From positions 205,655,420-205,719,419 of the forward strand of contig OY282560.1 in the NCBI GenBank assembly GCA_958295665.1: a stretch of DNA of 64,000 nucleotides, read 5' to 3'. Origin of the DNA: Tipula vernalis (Eukaryota; Arthropoda; Insecta; Diptera; Tipulidae). The notes below the pieces were generated by a model. It was not told the origin of the DNA. It saw only the letters and a list, made by a program, of their open reading frames with translations, and searched no databases. This document shows, piece by piece, positions 46,326 to 58,499 of the stretch; position 1 is the first letter of the stretch; each line of letters begins with the position of its first letter. The position numbers and the translations under genes were made by a program.

Positions 46326-47273
46326 ATTATTTAAATGTTTACTCGGTGGTAGCAAAATTGCAACTCTATGCTAAAGTGATGCGGAATACTTACCTTGATT
46401 TACCGGCGGTGTAGAATACCTACCTAGGAATTTTACCTACATCAGTTATGTTAACGTGAAGACTAACTGTAATACAGGTAGAAGTTGTAAGTACCGCTAC
46501 CACATCACCTACTCAAATCAAACGTCAACACCTGGAACGTTGGCCAACTTAAGCAATTAAGGCATCAGCCAACTTACATTATATTTACCGTTGATTTAGG
46601 CCCTTGCGGCTCACGAGGCTGCAGTTTATGTGTCCGGGTGATAATTTAGGACAGCGCCCGTATACTATATCATAGAGGATGGAGAAGCGTATGTTCCCCC
46701 TGTATTTCATAATACACAGTATTAGTTGGTCCCGTTTTGATTCGGTTTGGACAAAAAACGAATTGGCAAATTTCGAAACGAACATCAAGGTACGAGTACA
46801 TGGCAAGATTTCTTGCAAGTTTTCCCTGCGATACGCACATTCGGTTTTAAATAATGTTTAACATTTTTTCGTTTTTTACCAAAATTGAATTTCAATTCCA
46901 ATTCCTTGGTCAAATGAAATGTCACTTTGGTAGACAAATAACCCCAGTTAAATAAACGCAAAGGAAAGCAAAAATAAAACCTAACACCTTATTACGTTTT
47001 TACGATTATTTACTGAAACTTAAGTTCATGAGCACACCCCAGTATAATTAACAGGATTTAACGTTAATAACGTTAATTCATTTTGATTCAACTACTTATG
47101 TGAAAACAAGTTTGACACAACAAAACTAACGTAATTTAAATTGTAACTGAACCCTTTCCCCCCCCCTCCGCCCCACATTTTTGGAGAAGAAAACATCTTG
47201 ATGGTTGAGATGCAGTTTTTGTTGTAGCTTTTGTGTATTGGGTATACTATATTTGGTAACGGGGATGACAAGT
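46326..47273. other. Spacer between the two LINEs
   Basis: No gene recognised. A C-run, TTCCCCCCCCCTCC, lies near 47,157-47,168. The last 13 bases before 47,287 are the left copy of the next LINE's target duplication. Confidence 0.45.
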
Positions 47274-47426
47274 GCCCTGATAATCTTTTTTTTTTTTTAT
47301 TTATTACGACTAAGTTATTACAACTCATTTAGCAATTTTTCTTTCTTATTTTAATTCTCTGTTAGTTGGGCTATACACAGTAGTTATTCGCAGTGGACCC
47401 AGATCTTCCGGTTACATCAGCAACTT

Positions 47427-49545
47427 TTAGTCCTGAGGAACTAAATCAAGCGGCTTCGTTCTCTTTAGCCGTCTTGTCACTGCGCTGTCGACGTCGTTGA
47501 CAATATGGTGAATATCCGTGTTTTCATGGAGTTTTAAACGATGGATATATTTTTTGGCATTTTTTTTGTGATTTCTTCGTTGACGGTTTCCATCTTTAGA
47601 TCCCTATGTAGATTATCGTTTCTAATATACCAAGGTGCATTGACAATACTTCGCAGTACTTTGCTCTGGAACGTTTGTATAATTTTAACGTTCGTTTTCT
47701 TTATGCATCCCCAGAGCTGGATGCCATAGGTCCACACAGGCTTAAGTATTTGCCTGTATAAAAGCAGCTTATTGTGAATGGTAAGCTCACTATTTCTTTC
47801 AATAAGCCAATACATTTTTTGAACTTTATATCCAATTCTTGCCTTTTTTTCTTGACGTGCTCTTTCCATTTTAACTTGGCGTCGAGCGTCATACTTAGGT
47901 ATTTTGCCGTGTTTTAGATATGTGAATGTTGTGTGAATTGATGTTACGTCATTCAATTTTAATCTCCATTTTTTTGTCCAGTGGATAATATCATTCACAG
48001 TGTGCTGTAATTTGCTGGTTGTTTCTTCGATTGTACTTCCAACCGCCAAGATTGCTGTATCATCGCAAAGGTTACAATATCTGTTTCTCCAGAAATAGGT
48101 ATGTCTCTCGTATAAAGCAAATACAAGACTGGTCCGAGCACGCTCCCTTGTGGTACGCCAGCTTTAATTCTTTTGAGTGATGAGAACTCTCCTTCATATT
48201 TCACTCTGAAATATCTCCCTTCATTGTATGATTTTAATATCTCATAGAACTGCTTAGGAATTTATATTCCAGTCCTCGATGCCAGACTCGGTCAAAGACC
48301 TGCGCAACATCAAGGAAAACTCCAGAACATACCTTTTTGTTTTCAAGCGTCTTCTCAATCACGTTAGTGACTCTGTGTACCTGCTCTATGGTGGAGGGTT
48401 TCTCTCTGAAATCAAATTGATGCGATGGTAACAGGTGTCGTTCTTCAATCAGAGGTGTCATTCTTTTGAGGAGTAATTTTTCCAAGAGTTTGGACAATGA
48501 TGGTAATACAGATATAGGTCTGTATGACGTTTTCTCATTAGGTGGCTTATTAGGCTTAGGTATCATAATAACTTCTGCTATTTTCCACTGCTGAGGAACA
48601 TATTTCATTCTAAAAGCTGCGTTAATTATGTGTAGCAACTTCTTAAGACATTTTCCTGGCAAATTTTTAATAACTTTTCCTGTAATAAGATCGTATCCAG
48701 GAGCCTTTATTGCATTTAGGTTTCATTGTAACTGGTTGTATGTCTAACTCATCTTCTTTTTGCATTAGAAAGGTATTTTCATCTGCTGTTAGTCTAGTGA
48801 AAGGTTGGAACGTCTCTTCCAGATATTCAGCAAAAAGATCAGCTTTATTTTTGGGGCTTTCGGCCCAAGTACCATCGGCTTTTTTAATTGGCGGCACTTA
48901 CTCTTTTAGTCTCTTTAGTCCCTTTGTAGTCTCTTTAGTCCCTTTTCTTTTTCAATTATTGTTTCACCGAGAATGATCCGAGGATAAACCTTCATTATTT
49001 TCGATGTGGATATAATTTTCTGAAATATCTTAGGCTATGACAAAGTCAATCGCGTCTGGTATTTTATTTGTAGGAATACCACTTGAATGAAATTCGCAGT
49101 TTATTTGATGTCCAGCTTCTAATAGTTCTCTACCTTTATGTGATATTAGTCTCGAATCCCAATGCGTATGTTTGGCATTGAAGTCTCCTCCTATGACGAA
49201 ATTTGAGCCCATCATTTTGAGCATTGAGAGGTAATCATCCTTTTTAAGTTGATGCCTTGGTGGACAATATATCGCAGCAACCCGCAGCTTCTTGTAATTG
49301 TTTAGTTGCACGCTGAGAGTTTGACATCTTCGAAGTGTTTGATGTTTTCTCTGATGAATATTGTTGGTCCACCCCTAACTCTTTCTGCTGGATGTATAGA
49401 ATGGTAACAAGAGTAAACTTTTATTTTTGCATAAGACTTTCTAGTGAAATTGCTCTCTGCTATTAATCATATATCAATTTTTTCTGTATTAAAAAAGATT
49501 TCTAGCTCTGGAAGATGATGTAGAAGTCCATTAGCATTCCAGGTT
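47427..49545 (-). pseudogene. LINE ORF2: endonuclease and reverse transcriptase
   Basis: Starts ILTWNANGLLHHLPELEIFF. The endonuclease shows VAAIYCPPRHQL and IGGDFNAKHTHWDSR. RT: KWKIAEVIMIPKPNKPP, SYRPISVLPSLSKLLEKL, FDFREKPSTIEQVHRV, GVFLDVAQVFDRVWHRGL and AGVPQGSVLGPVLYLLY. At the catalytic site the DNA reads TTTGCGATGAT, one base short of coding FADDTAIL, so the active-site codons are frameshifted (near 48,060-48,070). The C-terminus contains VWTYGIQLWGC and LRSIVNAPWYIRND, and in the final frame RRLKRTKPLDL before the stop at 47,427. Several other breaks. Confidence 0.88.
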
Positions 49546-51341
49546 AATATTCTTAGTGTTTTGTTCATTGTTTTTTTGGAGTGAAGGATCAGAAGATAAA
49601 GGAACTTTTTTGCTAGAAATCTCCTTAATTTTTTCTCGATGTCCTACATGTTCTTCAAAATCAACTTGTCTCTTGTTTAGAAACTCTATATTTTCTTCTA
49701 TTTTAGAAAGGCGATTGACAATAGCATTCAAGGTGTTTTGCATTGTGGTCATAGCTTGTTGAATTCCAACATTTTGATCTGTCGGCCCAGGTAGACCTTG
49801 TCTTGCTGCTTGTGAGTATGAGAATCTTTCTGCCACTTTCGCACTATGGAACGTAGTGACAGTTTTTGTCGGGATTTCTTTTTCTTTCGTTGCTCTCTTT
49901 GGCTGGTTTTTGTTTGTTCTGTTTCACATGTTTTGCACTGTTTTGGCTACTTCACACCCTCTTTAGCTAGCAGGATGAGTTCCTTGGCAGTTGGCATATT
50001 TTGCTGGAGGGTTCTTATCTATCACGCATTCTTTAGTGTCATGCTTTCCCGCACATTTTACGCATCTGATTTCACGATTGCAGTATTTTTGCGTGTGGTT
50101 GTATGCCTGACATTTTTTGTATTTTGGTAGATCCCTGTTGCCTTTTCCGGCTCCATTGCGGACAACCATTCCCAAGATGTTCCTAATGTTGAATATGTTC
50201 TCAATTTTCTCTGAGTTTGCAAAGGTCAGAGTGAATAGTGGTAACTTTATTTTATTAACTATACTCCCTCTTTTGCCGGTAGACTTCCTTTCAGTTTTAC
50301 ACATATTAACTGCATCTAAGATCGTTAATTTTTTTCTTTTGAGGTCTTCAATTATCTCATCTGGTATGCATGTTTGATGTAGACCCCTAGCAACTACTCT
50401 AATGGGTCTGGTATTTTTGTCTTCGTATGTATACCATTGGAGACCTTTATCATTCAATACAGTTGAAAGTTTTCTATAACCGTCTGGATCAGGCATATTT
50501 ACCCTCCAGACGTTGTTGTTTAGCAACACAAGCTTATACTCCTTTTCTGTTACTTCTTTCATTAGCGCTGGAATAACGCTAAATTTACCGACATTTGTGA
50601 TATTGATTGGTGGTGGTGGTTTTTCTTTCTTGGTCTTGCTGATAGTTGGTAATTGGTTTACCTTTGCTCCCGCTATGTTCACACTAGTGTTCATTTCTGG
50701 GGACGACTCAGCTTGACTTTTACTGGAAACATTTACTTCATGTGTTTTTTTTGCTTTTTAGAGCCCTTTTTGACTTTTTCATTATCCAATTGGTCTCTCT
50801 TTCTAAATCTTCCTCGTCGGTTTGGTACTAAATTAAGTTACCACATTCTGTTTCTTTGTTGTTGTTTTCCTGGTTTAGGGCTAGTTCTACTTTAACCAAA
50901 ACTTCATGACCAGTTTGGTAGTCCATCTTTAGATTATGTTTAAGGTTTTTAACTTCTTCTTCAAGAAGTTGTATATGGTGCTGCATCCATTGAACTGCTT
51001 TATTTAATTCTTTATTTTCTTGTCTAGACTCGGCTAGAGCTTTGATTATTTCCTCAGATTAAGGGTTATTATTTGTTACTTTGGACTGTCGCAGCCGTCT
51101 TTAGTTGTAGTGTACAACTACTTACATTTGGAACCTTTAGAATTGGTGATCTCAACATTTTCGTGCTCTTAGGAAAGTTGTTCCCTTTATTTTGCAATAG
51201 TTGGTCCCCCTCAGGATCCATGGTATAGGCATCCAACGATGATGATTGATTTGATGCTGTTAGAGACACATCCGTCTCGTTTTCTAATTTCGTTAGGTTA
51301 TTATTATTATTTCCTATCATTTTTATTTCCACGAGTAGCAC
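49531..51341 (-). pseudogene. LINE ORF1 (Gag-like)
   Basis: The ATG at 51,341 begins an N-terminal segment rich in N/S/T (to 51,069). A coiled coil follows in another frame (ELNKAVQWMQHHIQLLEEEV). The frame from 50,694 holds KLVLLNNNVWRVNMPDPDGY and WYTYEDKNTRPIRVVARGL (the PRE-C2HC region) and knuckles CVKCAGKHDTKEC and YANCQGTHP; the first knuckle, YKKCQAYNHTQKYC, is intact. Two in-frame stops (near 49,963 and 49,910) precede the C-terminal piece VAERFSYSQAARQG with IVNRLSKIEENIEFL. Function: binds LINE RNA. Confidence 0.85.
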
Positions 51342-51618
51342 GAGAAGTAACGGTCACCCATGACAGAGCTCTGCATTATCATGGGGAGGCTACAGGTTGA
51401 AACCAAACATCGCCAAATTCTGAGTTCACATACTAACGACTAAGCACCCTATTAGCCACGCAGCCATCGGCGTATGTAGTGCCACCTTAGCTTGGGTGTG
51501 CTAGTTTTTGGTCCGCCCCGAATATTTGATTTCCCCGGTACCAGCCATATCTGGCAAGCTTTCCCCTATCCTCCACCAGGGGAGGCGCCTGATAGGGGAA
51601 CTAGCAAACCCCACACAG
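51342..51618 (-). promoter_or_regulatory. LINE 5' UTR with presumed internal promoter
   Basis: Between the right target duplication and the ORF1 ATG. It is more GC-rich than its surroundings and contains partial inverted repeats around CCCCTATCAGGCGCC / GGATAGGGGAAAG. Jockey-class LINEs carry an internal RNA polymerase II promoter here; that it is functional is inference. Confidence 0.55.
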
Positions 51619-51631
51619 GCCCTGATAATCT

Positions 51632-53160
51632 GATTCTTTTAAATGAAAGTTGTAAACTTTGGCATTCCTGCTTGGTTTCTTCGTAACCATCTCGCCAGCA
51701 TATAATCGTACTTATTAGCTGAGGATTGATACCATTTTTGTGACATCGCCCAATATTTTTTTTTTTAAATTTACTATGTACATTGCGAAACAATGCAAAA
51801 TTTAAGTTTAACAAATTTCCAAGGTTTGATATTCAACTTTAATCGTGTGCACAATTGTTTAAAATTATATTTATGGTTAATTAATTAAATAAATATTAAT
51901 TAAATAATAATCTAACTATATTTAAACAAAATATGCAGTTTTTAGGTAGTTATTATGTCAACACATTTTTGTAAAATTTAAATGCAACTGGAAACTACTT
52001 CGGTGTAATTTCCGTACATATAAATTGGTTTCAACCTTTCTGACAATCGCTGTTTCTGACGCTTTTATTCTATTATATACTTAACTGTTTGCACAGGCCA
52101 ATTGAAAATTCTCATAAATCGACATAATTGGTCCCATGATGTCTCGCAACTATAAGCAAATGATGGACAATTATTGTTAACTTGTCTGATCTATCAAATA
52201 ATTCTTATGTTTCCAAACGTAGTTTATACACTAAAACTGTAATAATATTTAATTATACCTACTAATTTCAATTTAATTACGTCACGTACTTATAAAGAAA
52301 ACCATAATTGTTGGCGAGGCGAGTATCACATAAAAATGGTTTAACAATAAATTTGTTTTACTACGTGTCGTGTACTTATTTGAACGCGTATGTATAATGG
52401 GGGGCATACTACTATCACAGAATTACCGCAGCATAAAATTTATTTCATAACATAAACCCACATATCTAATTCATTTTATGTTATGGCATGTTATAATTTT
52501 AACATTCTCTCAGCTGTTAGTATCATATCTAACCATAAAATCACGATAAAAGTTTAATTTTTATACTGTGTTACACCGCTATTAAAACCAATGTTTATGG
52601 TATAATATACATACCTAGAGCCATTGTTATATTATTGCAAAACCGTTGACCATTATTATTGTTGTCATGTGATTCATTTACCCATATTTTTAATGTTGTT
52701 TGAAATGACCACAAAACTATCATAAAAATTTAATGTACCATCGAATCTTTACACAGCGTACAGTACATACATACATATATAATACAACGATTATTTTACG
52801 TAACAACATTTTAATGACATTCATTGATAACGTACATACGTATACATACCTTAAATATTTTATGGAAACACTATAAATCTAAATGTCCTTTCGAAAATAG
52901 TAGGACAGCATATTTGATGTTCTTGTTTGTACCTACGTCCGTTTCCATCGAACATTCGTTATCGAATTAAATTTGACTACATAAAACAAAATCCGGCTAA
53001 TTTTATGGTCATCAATTTTGTAAGTCCTAACATTTATTTTATGTTTAGTTTCAGTATGTTTGATTACTTTTTATGTATAATTATGTTTTGTGCTTTTTTA
53101 TTATTTATCCAATAAAATTATTTGATTGAATAACAGGCTAAAGATACATCAATTCAATTT
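51632..53160. other. AT-rich intergenic stretch
   Basis: Begins just after the LINE target duplication. I recognise no gene. On the minus strand this is downstream of the predicted host terminal exon. Confidence 0.45.
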
Positions 53161-53213
53161 CTTAATTTTTTTTATTACCAAATAAAGTCTTTAATAAATA
53201 CAACATTAAGTTT

Positions 53214-53372
53214 CTAATACGAAACCTCTTCGATGGGCTCAAGTTCAGCCGCCACGGGTTGAACAATAATTCTTTTTTGCTTCCTGAAATATGTTCCAGA
53301 GCCTGCCGCTTGTATATTCCCAGCAATACTTTGTACCAATTCATTAACTGCTTTCAGTGTTGCAATTGGAAT
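53214..53372 (-). CDS. Probable terminal exon of an unidentified host gene (52 codons)
   Basis: Minus strand. A polypyrimidine tract formed by the (CT)n microsatellite leads to CTTTCCACAG, a strong 3' splice site. The exon then reads in one open frame IPIATLKAVNELVQSIAGNI, continues through GSGTYFRKQKR, and ends LEPIEEVSY-stop at 53,214, using phase 0. AATAAA follows 38 nt after the stop (53,171-53,176). It is the only stretch here that looks like an intact single-copy coding exon. I do not recognise the protein. Upstream exons would lie to the right of 53,420 and were not found, so the mariner and neighbouring elements may sit in a large intron. The residue composition looks protein-like. 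Confidence 0.5.
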   Translation of the reverse strand: MPIATLKAVNELVQSIAGNIQAAGSGTYFRKQKRIIVQPVAAELEPIEEVSY

Positions 53373-53380
53373 CTGTGGAA

Positions 53381-53385
<5 letters not shown>

Positions 53386-53419
<34 letters not shown>
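53386..53419 (+). repeat. (GA)n microsatellite
   Basis: About 17 GA units. On the minus strand it is a (TC)n tract that doubles as the polypyrimidine tract of the splice site at 53,373-53,374. Confidence 0.9.
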
Positions 53420-53423
<4 letters not shown>

Positions 53424-54570
53424 ATGTAATAAGTTTTTATTTGATTATTGCCCCCAACTCCTAAATTTGCGAATAAAATAAACTTTTATGAAATCATCTC
53501 CCACTTGTATTACGCGAATTTATTACAAAATAATTTTGTTTTAAACAAATTTTTGTTCTAATTAGCAAATAATTATTTTTGTAATATAAAAATTTATTTT
53601 ATTATATTTTATGTGAAAAAGTTTACACTGATAAGAATTGTTTCGATTGGGTGCGAGATAATTAAAAATTATTACTGTGGTGGATGGTGTGCCATCATTG
53701 TGTGAATTAAATTTGAATATTATTTATGTGGTGGATTTTCCCTCCATGCCAGACGATTTTATGCTAAACAATTTGAGATTATGACGTGAAATTTTTGGTT
53801 TATTCAGAACAACCAACGGCAATATTAACCCTCTGTTTATTTTGTATATCGTAATCAAATATGCCCTTAGGAAATTTTTACGCTTGGCTTAAATTTAATT
53901 TGATTTTATAAATTTTACTGGGAATCAATTATTTTATTAATAAACAATTCAACCAAATTTGATTACGTAACTTGTTTTATTTTTATAGGATACAAGAATA
54001 AAATAATTGTTGATAGACTCAAATTATTTTATTGATTTAAAATTTAATTAATTTAAATTTATAAAATGATAAGAATTTATTTAGCGGATATTAAGTTATG
54101 GCGTAACTACGAATACATTAAAAATTTCCCAGCAAGCCGTATTTGATGGTGCTTAAATGTAGACAAGACACTTATTTTCTGGGAGATAACAGTCCAATCG
54201 AATGTTTGAATTGAAAAAAATTTGTATAGACGGTAAATGCAAATGCAATACTTATATCACTCTGATCCAGAAAAACAGCATTGGTCGTAGGTCATTTCAC
54301 AGTTTTTGGATTATTGCATGGATTAATTCATGTACTTTTGCTCAAACACTATAAAAATTATGCGTTTGATTTAAGAGCACTTAGAGGCAAAAAAATCTTC
54401 GTGAAATTCTATTCGACAACAATTGGTATCGTCCCTTAAAAGATTAAAAATCATTAATTCTGGAATCAATACCTTTGATATCGTGTTGGTCAACAACAAA
54501 CTTAAGAATAAACCTTATTTATCACTAAGATCAAATTTCGTGAGATGTTTTTTTTTTTTTCAAGAACCTA
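53420..54570. other. AT-rich stretch, possibly intronic
   Basis: No gene recognised. If the terminal exon at 53,214 is real, this belongs to its last intron. Confidence 0.4.
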
Positions 54571-55012
54571 CCAAACGAGTAGGGCGTGTAGCTGGATCAA
54601 TATCATGAAAAAAGTCCACTACGCATATGCCCGGAAATGAACCGTTACCTACTTCAATTGCATTTCAAAACTTTTAGGTTGGCACACTACCTTGAATGAT
54701 GTAAATGCCAATAACTCTTCTAAAAATTAAGATAACTCAATTGTTTTTCTATAATTTTAAAGGCACAGAGTGCTTCTTTCTTCTCTGGAAGTAGGAATAT
54801 AATGCATGGTATTTTCCATAAAGAAAACATTGGTGGAATTAAAAAAATTGTGCGAGAAATAACAGAAATATTCATTAAACTCATTTTTTCTCGAAAAACT
54901 CACTTAATAATTTTTGTTTTTTATTTCAAATTTAAATTTAATAGACTATTTAATATCAAATTGCTTCATCGTTTTTAAACTAATCATGTATAGTTTTTGA
55001 GATATTAATATT
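54571..55012 (+). repeat. Mariner left terminal inverted repeat
   Basis: Pairs with 56,333-56,786. It starts CCAAACGAGTAGGGCGTG; the outermost bases present at the right end are replaced by a T-run and unrelated sequence. Confidence 0.85.
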
Positions 55013-55265
55013 TCAGTGTAGTACTTGTTGAAAAAAAATTATTATAAAAACTAGTTGTTAGAAGTAAAAAATTTATTATGAAAAACCAAAGCAATCGTTT
55101 TAAACAAAAACAACAATTTAGTATGCACGTTCATATGTTGTATTTGTTAAATCTTTTTAATCGTTAGTAAACGTATATCTAAAATCGTTATTAATCTTTT
55201 GAAAATAATTTTTTGCGCGTTTGTAATCAAAAATAATAAAATCCCACGCTACACATTCGAATAAC

Positions 55266-56271
55266 TCGCCGACATCCATTTGTGAATAGGCAAACCGTTA
55301 TTCAGGTAGGCCGGTGCCAGATCATAGAATATTTGATACAGTTCACAGACGATTACGATAACGAGGAACATTGGTCCGCTATGAATACGAAAATGTTAGA
55401 CGAGTTCACTACGAAGTCAATACCGACAAACAAGTTTTGAATTCAGTACAAAGAGATCCCACCATTAGCACGAGACGTCTTTCGATACAACTTGGTATTA
55501 GCAAAAATAAAGTCTGGAGGGTACTTCGAAGAAACCATCTACACCCATTCCACTACACTCCACTGCATGAATTATTACCAGTCGATTTACCAAACAGAAC
55601 AAATTTCTGCCGTTTATTGTTAAATAACGAGGAACATAATCCTTCATATTTGCCATCCATTTTATGGACAGACGAATCGAAATTTACGAGGGATGGACTA
55701 ACAAATTTAATACAATCTTGATGAGTGGCAACCAGAAAACCCACACGTTAAGCGAGAATCATCATTTCAAAGACGTTTTAGTATTAATGTATGGTGTGGT
55801 ATAATTGGAAATAATTTTATCGGGCCAATTTTAATACCTGAAAGATTGAACTCACAAAACTATCTTGAATTTTTAAATGAAACCGTTCCCACTGTGCTAG
55901 ATTCAATTCCACTCATGATGAGAAATACTTTCTTGTATAGACAAGATGGAGCTCCTGCACACCATGGAAGACAAGTTCGAAATTAGTTTGCTATAAATTA
56001 TCCAGGGCGATCGATTGGTCGCAGCGGACCTATAGCTTGGCCGGCTAGATCTCCAGATTTAACACCATTAGACTTTTATGTATGGGGATATTTGAAAGGA
56101 GAAGTCTACAAAAGCAGCATTCAGACTAGGGAGCAGTTGGTTGATCGAATCAATAATGCCGGCAACAAAATAAAAGAAAATTTAGGAAATTTCAACATGG
56201 CTGCTGCCATTAAGAGACGACTGCAACTATGCTTGTTACAAAATGGAAATCATTTTGAAAATTGTTTGTGA
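55266..56271 (+). pseudogene. Mariner (DD41D) transposase, broken by one frameshift and two stops
   Basis: Cut-and-paste transposase. N-terminal HRIFDTVHRRLR runs into a TAA near 55,350; the open piece from 55,371 has SIQLGISKNKVWRVLRR (second helix-turn-helix) and ILWTDESKFTRDG with the first catalytic D. A frameshift near 55,700 precedes FQRRFSINVWCGIIGNNFIG and FLYRQDGAPAHHGRQV (second D), then a TAG, then GRSGPIAWPARSPDLTPLDF with the third D. It ends near 56,271 with GNHFENCL. The architecture is that of insect mariners with a GGPIxWPARSPDLTPLDF signature. The protein is not functional. Confidence 0.9.
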
Positions 56272-56332
56272 AGTACAAAACTTAGAAATTCATACAATAA
56301 ATTATTAAGTAATACATTCAAATGTTTATATC

Positions 56333-56786
56333 TCAAAAAGTAAACATGATTAGATAAAAAACGATGAAGCAATTTTGTATTAAATCGTCTATTAAATTTA
56401 AATTTGAAATAAAAAACAAAAATTATTAAGTGAGTTTTTCGAGAAAAAATGAGTTTAATGAATTTTTTTATTATTTCTCGCACAATTTTTTTAATACCAC
56501 CAATGGTTTCTTTATGGAAAATACGATGCATGGTATTCCTACTTCCAGAGAAGAAAGATGCACTCTGTGCCTTTTAAATTATAGAAAAACAATTGAGTTA
56601 TCTTAATTTTTAGAAGAGTTATTGGAATTTACATCATTCAAGGTAGTGTGCCATCCTAAACATTTTGAAATGCAATTGAAGTGGGTAACGGTTCATTTCC
56701 GGGCATATGCGTAGTGGACTTTTTTTCATGATATTGATCCAGCTACACGTCCTACTCGTTTGGACTCATACCTGTGGGATACCCTG
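56333..56786 (-). repeat. Mariner right terminal inverted repeat
   Basis: Inverted copy of 54,571-55,012. It ends ACCCTG at 56,786, followed by TA, consistent with insertion at a TA dinucleotide. Confidence 0.85.
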
Positions 56787-57560
56787 TATAGCTTCTATAA
56801 TCTCTCCCAAATGACTTGGATTGAATAAATGAGGTTGTTAATCGCCTCATTAGGAATTTTCCTACACTCATCTAAAATTGCTTTCAACGTAGCATCTTGG
56901 ATCCTCATACCTCGCGTGGAATTTTCCGTTTCAAATAAATCCACACATTTTCAATTAAGCTTAAATTATCCTGCTTGCGTAATTTTTCCTCTATGGCCAT
57001 AAACTATGTAACCCGATATCATCATATGTCAAAATACGGCACTAGTGTGCTGTATTGGAATAGTAACCTTCTTAATAAGTTTTTCTGTATAAGTAGTAGT
57101 GACTCACCTGTCCACAAAATGTTTTACTTAAGACAATACGTAGGTTTTCTTATAAGTAGGATCAACCTTTGCACTTCTAGTTTATTCCTAGTATCTTCTT
57201 TGGCGAAAGTAACCTGTATTCTCACTCGTCAATACTATTTATCGATGGGGGAAGGGTTTTGGCTTCAAACATCTGACCATTCCATCGTAACGATTGAGCG
57301 TGACCTGCTTTTCTTAAATAAAATATTGAAATTATTCAAAAGAGCCTATACTTGTATCACTACTTTCGCCATTGAAGAAACGATTAGGTCAGTCAATGAC
57401 AGGCTAAATAATTGCAAAGAAATGAAACGGGGGGTATCTCGCTTAATATTCAGCCTAGTGAGTATTAGATCCTTCGAGCTGGCATCAAACAAATTTGGCC
57501 ACTGTTTCGTAACAGGCAACTACATCATATGTGGAACTTTTGAAAATTTAAGCCCGAGCT
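56787..57560 (-). pseudogene. Degenerate Tc1-like transposase, antisense, cut by the mariner
   Basis: Minus strand. Readable parts are ILWTGES (about 57,095-57,120), SLIENVWIYLKRKI (about 56,925-56,966), and DECRKIPNEAINNLIYSIQ (about 56,815-56,875). These match the Tc1 transposase order: the WxDES block, the PIExxW block with the catalytic Glu, then the IPxExxxxLIxSM tail. The tail runs into the mariner right end at 56,786, so the mariner likely inserted into the older Tc1 copy. The 195-codon plus-strand frame (56,975-57,562) is a shadow. Middle and N-terminal regions are too decayed for motif-level assignment. Confidence 0.5.
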
Positions 57561-58499
57561 AATAATTACGGGTTTTCAAGGGAAAAAATCCACCAACCCT
57601 GATAAATAATCCACTAGACGACATGCTCTGGTATCAAATTAAACAAAAACTTACGAAAAAAGGTTATGAAACATCTCGAAAAAATTCTATTTAATCTAAT
57701 TTCCAATAATATGGATTTGATTAGAAGCAATATTCGGGTGATCTAATATAGACCATATAAGACTCATTGTTCAGTATGAAATAAATGTCAAATTAGTATA
57801 AGGCTCGTCTACTCAATACTTACTTATTAGATGTTTTAGGGAAGATCGAAACCGAAACAGAAAAGTTCTACTAGACGGTATTACTTTTTATTCATTTTAT
57901 GTGTACCGCAAGGTTCATCCTAGTCAATGCTAGATACACAGATTAACTCTCCCCGCGCCGAAGGGTCTCTAATTTTGAAATCAATTGGTTGTGTTGGTAA
58001 TGTACATTATACCTATATTGTACCGATGCGGCGGTTTAAAACTTAGAAGGACTTCACAATTGAAAATCTTTAGTAAATTATCAGACTGAGGTATGTACGG
58101 ATAGCAGAAGTAGAATTCCAACGAACAGAACTTTTGATAAAATAAAACTTGGAATTACATTCGCATCGTCTACATATTATCATATTTTTTAGAGAATCAG
58201 CACCCAGGAAAGGGTAGTCTATAAAACGTCACTGCTACTTTTCCGCAAAAGATTACTGTATGGAAATTATTGATGATAGAAATGTAAACTGACACATAGA
58301 TTTTTGTTCTTTATTATTTCAAAGATCTATTCGAAATATGTAAACATACCGAACGATGGCGAAAAAAAATTGTTTGCCAACACAACCAAATCGCCACAAC
58401 CAAACTTAGTATCTATCAGAAATACGAGCTCAAAATAAAAGTATCGTATCGTAAAAATCGACCGTGTGGGTGTCGGGTGCCTGTCACGTATTTATTCGA
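57561..58499. other. Spacer without recognised genes
   Basis: No recognisable coding sequence in any frame and no clear repeats. Confidence 0.45.

Larger units (their letters stand above)
47287..51618 (-). mobile_element. Full-length Jockey-type LINE with 13-bp target duplication
   Basis: GCCCTGATAATCT occurs at 47,274-47,286 and again at 51,619-51,631, exactly flanking the element. On the minus strand the 5' end starts CTGTGTGGGGTTTGC, followed by a GC-richer 5' UTR of about 280 bp, ORF1, ORF2, a 3' UTR and a short poly-A tail. At 4.33 kb it is a typical complete jockey-clade length. Frame breaks in both ORFs make it inactive now. Confidence 0.92.
54571..56786 (+). mobile_element. Mariner-like element, DD41D type, with long terminal inverted repeats
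   Basis: A 2.2-kb element with inverted repeats of about 440 bp: left 54,571-55,012, right 56,333-56,786. Matching strings include CCAAACGAGTAGG(G/A)CGTG and GCATATGCCCGGAAATG. The right end carries an additional 20 bases ending in ACCCTG followed by TA, resembling mariner ends; the left end lacks these bases, so it is clipped. One transposase gene lies between the repeats. Spacing of the last two catalytic aspartates is 41 residues, as in rosa-type mariners. Confidence 0.88.

Noticed and set aside
42671..46931. CTTTGGTA at 42,662-42,669 and near 46,923 as a target duplication of the 5'-truncated LINE
   Set aside because: Only eight bases match, and the right copy lies about 600 bp beyond the last recognisable ORF1 codon; chance is likely.
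56975..57562. 195-codon open frame on the plus strand
   Set aside because: No domain or start context; the minus strand reads as a degraded Tc1-like transposase.
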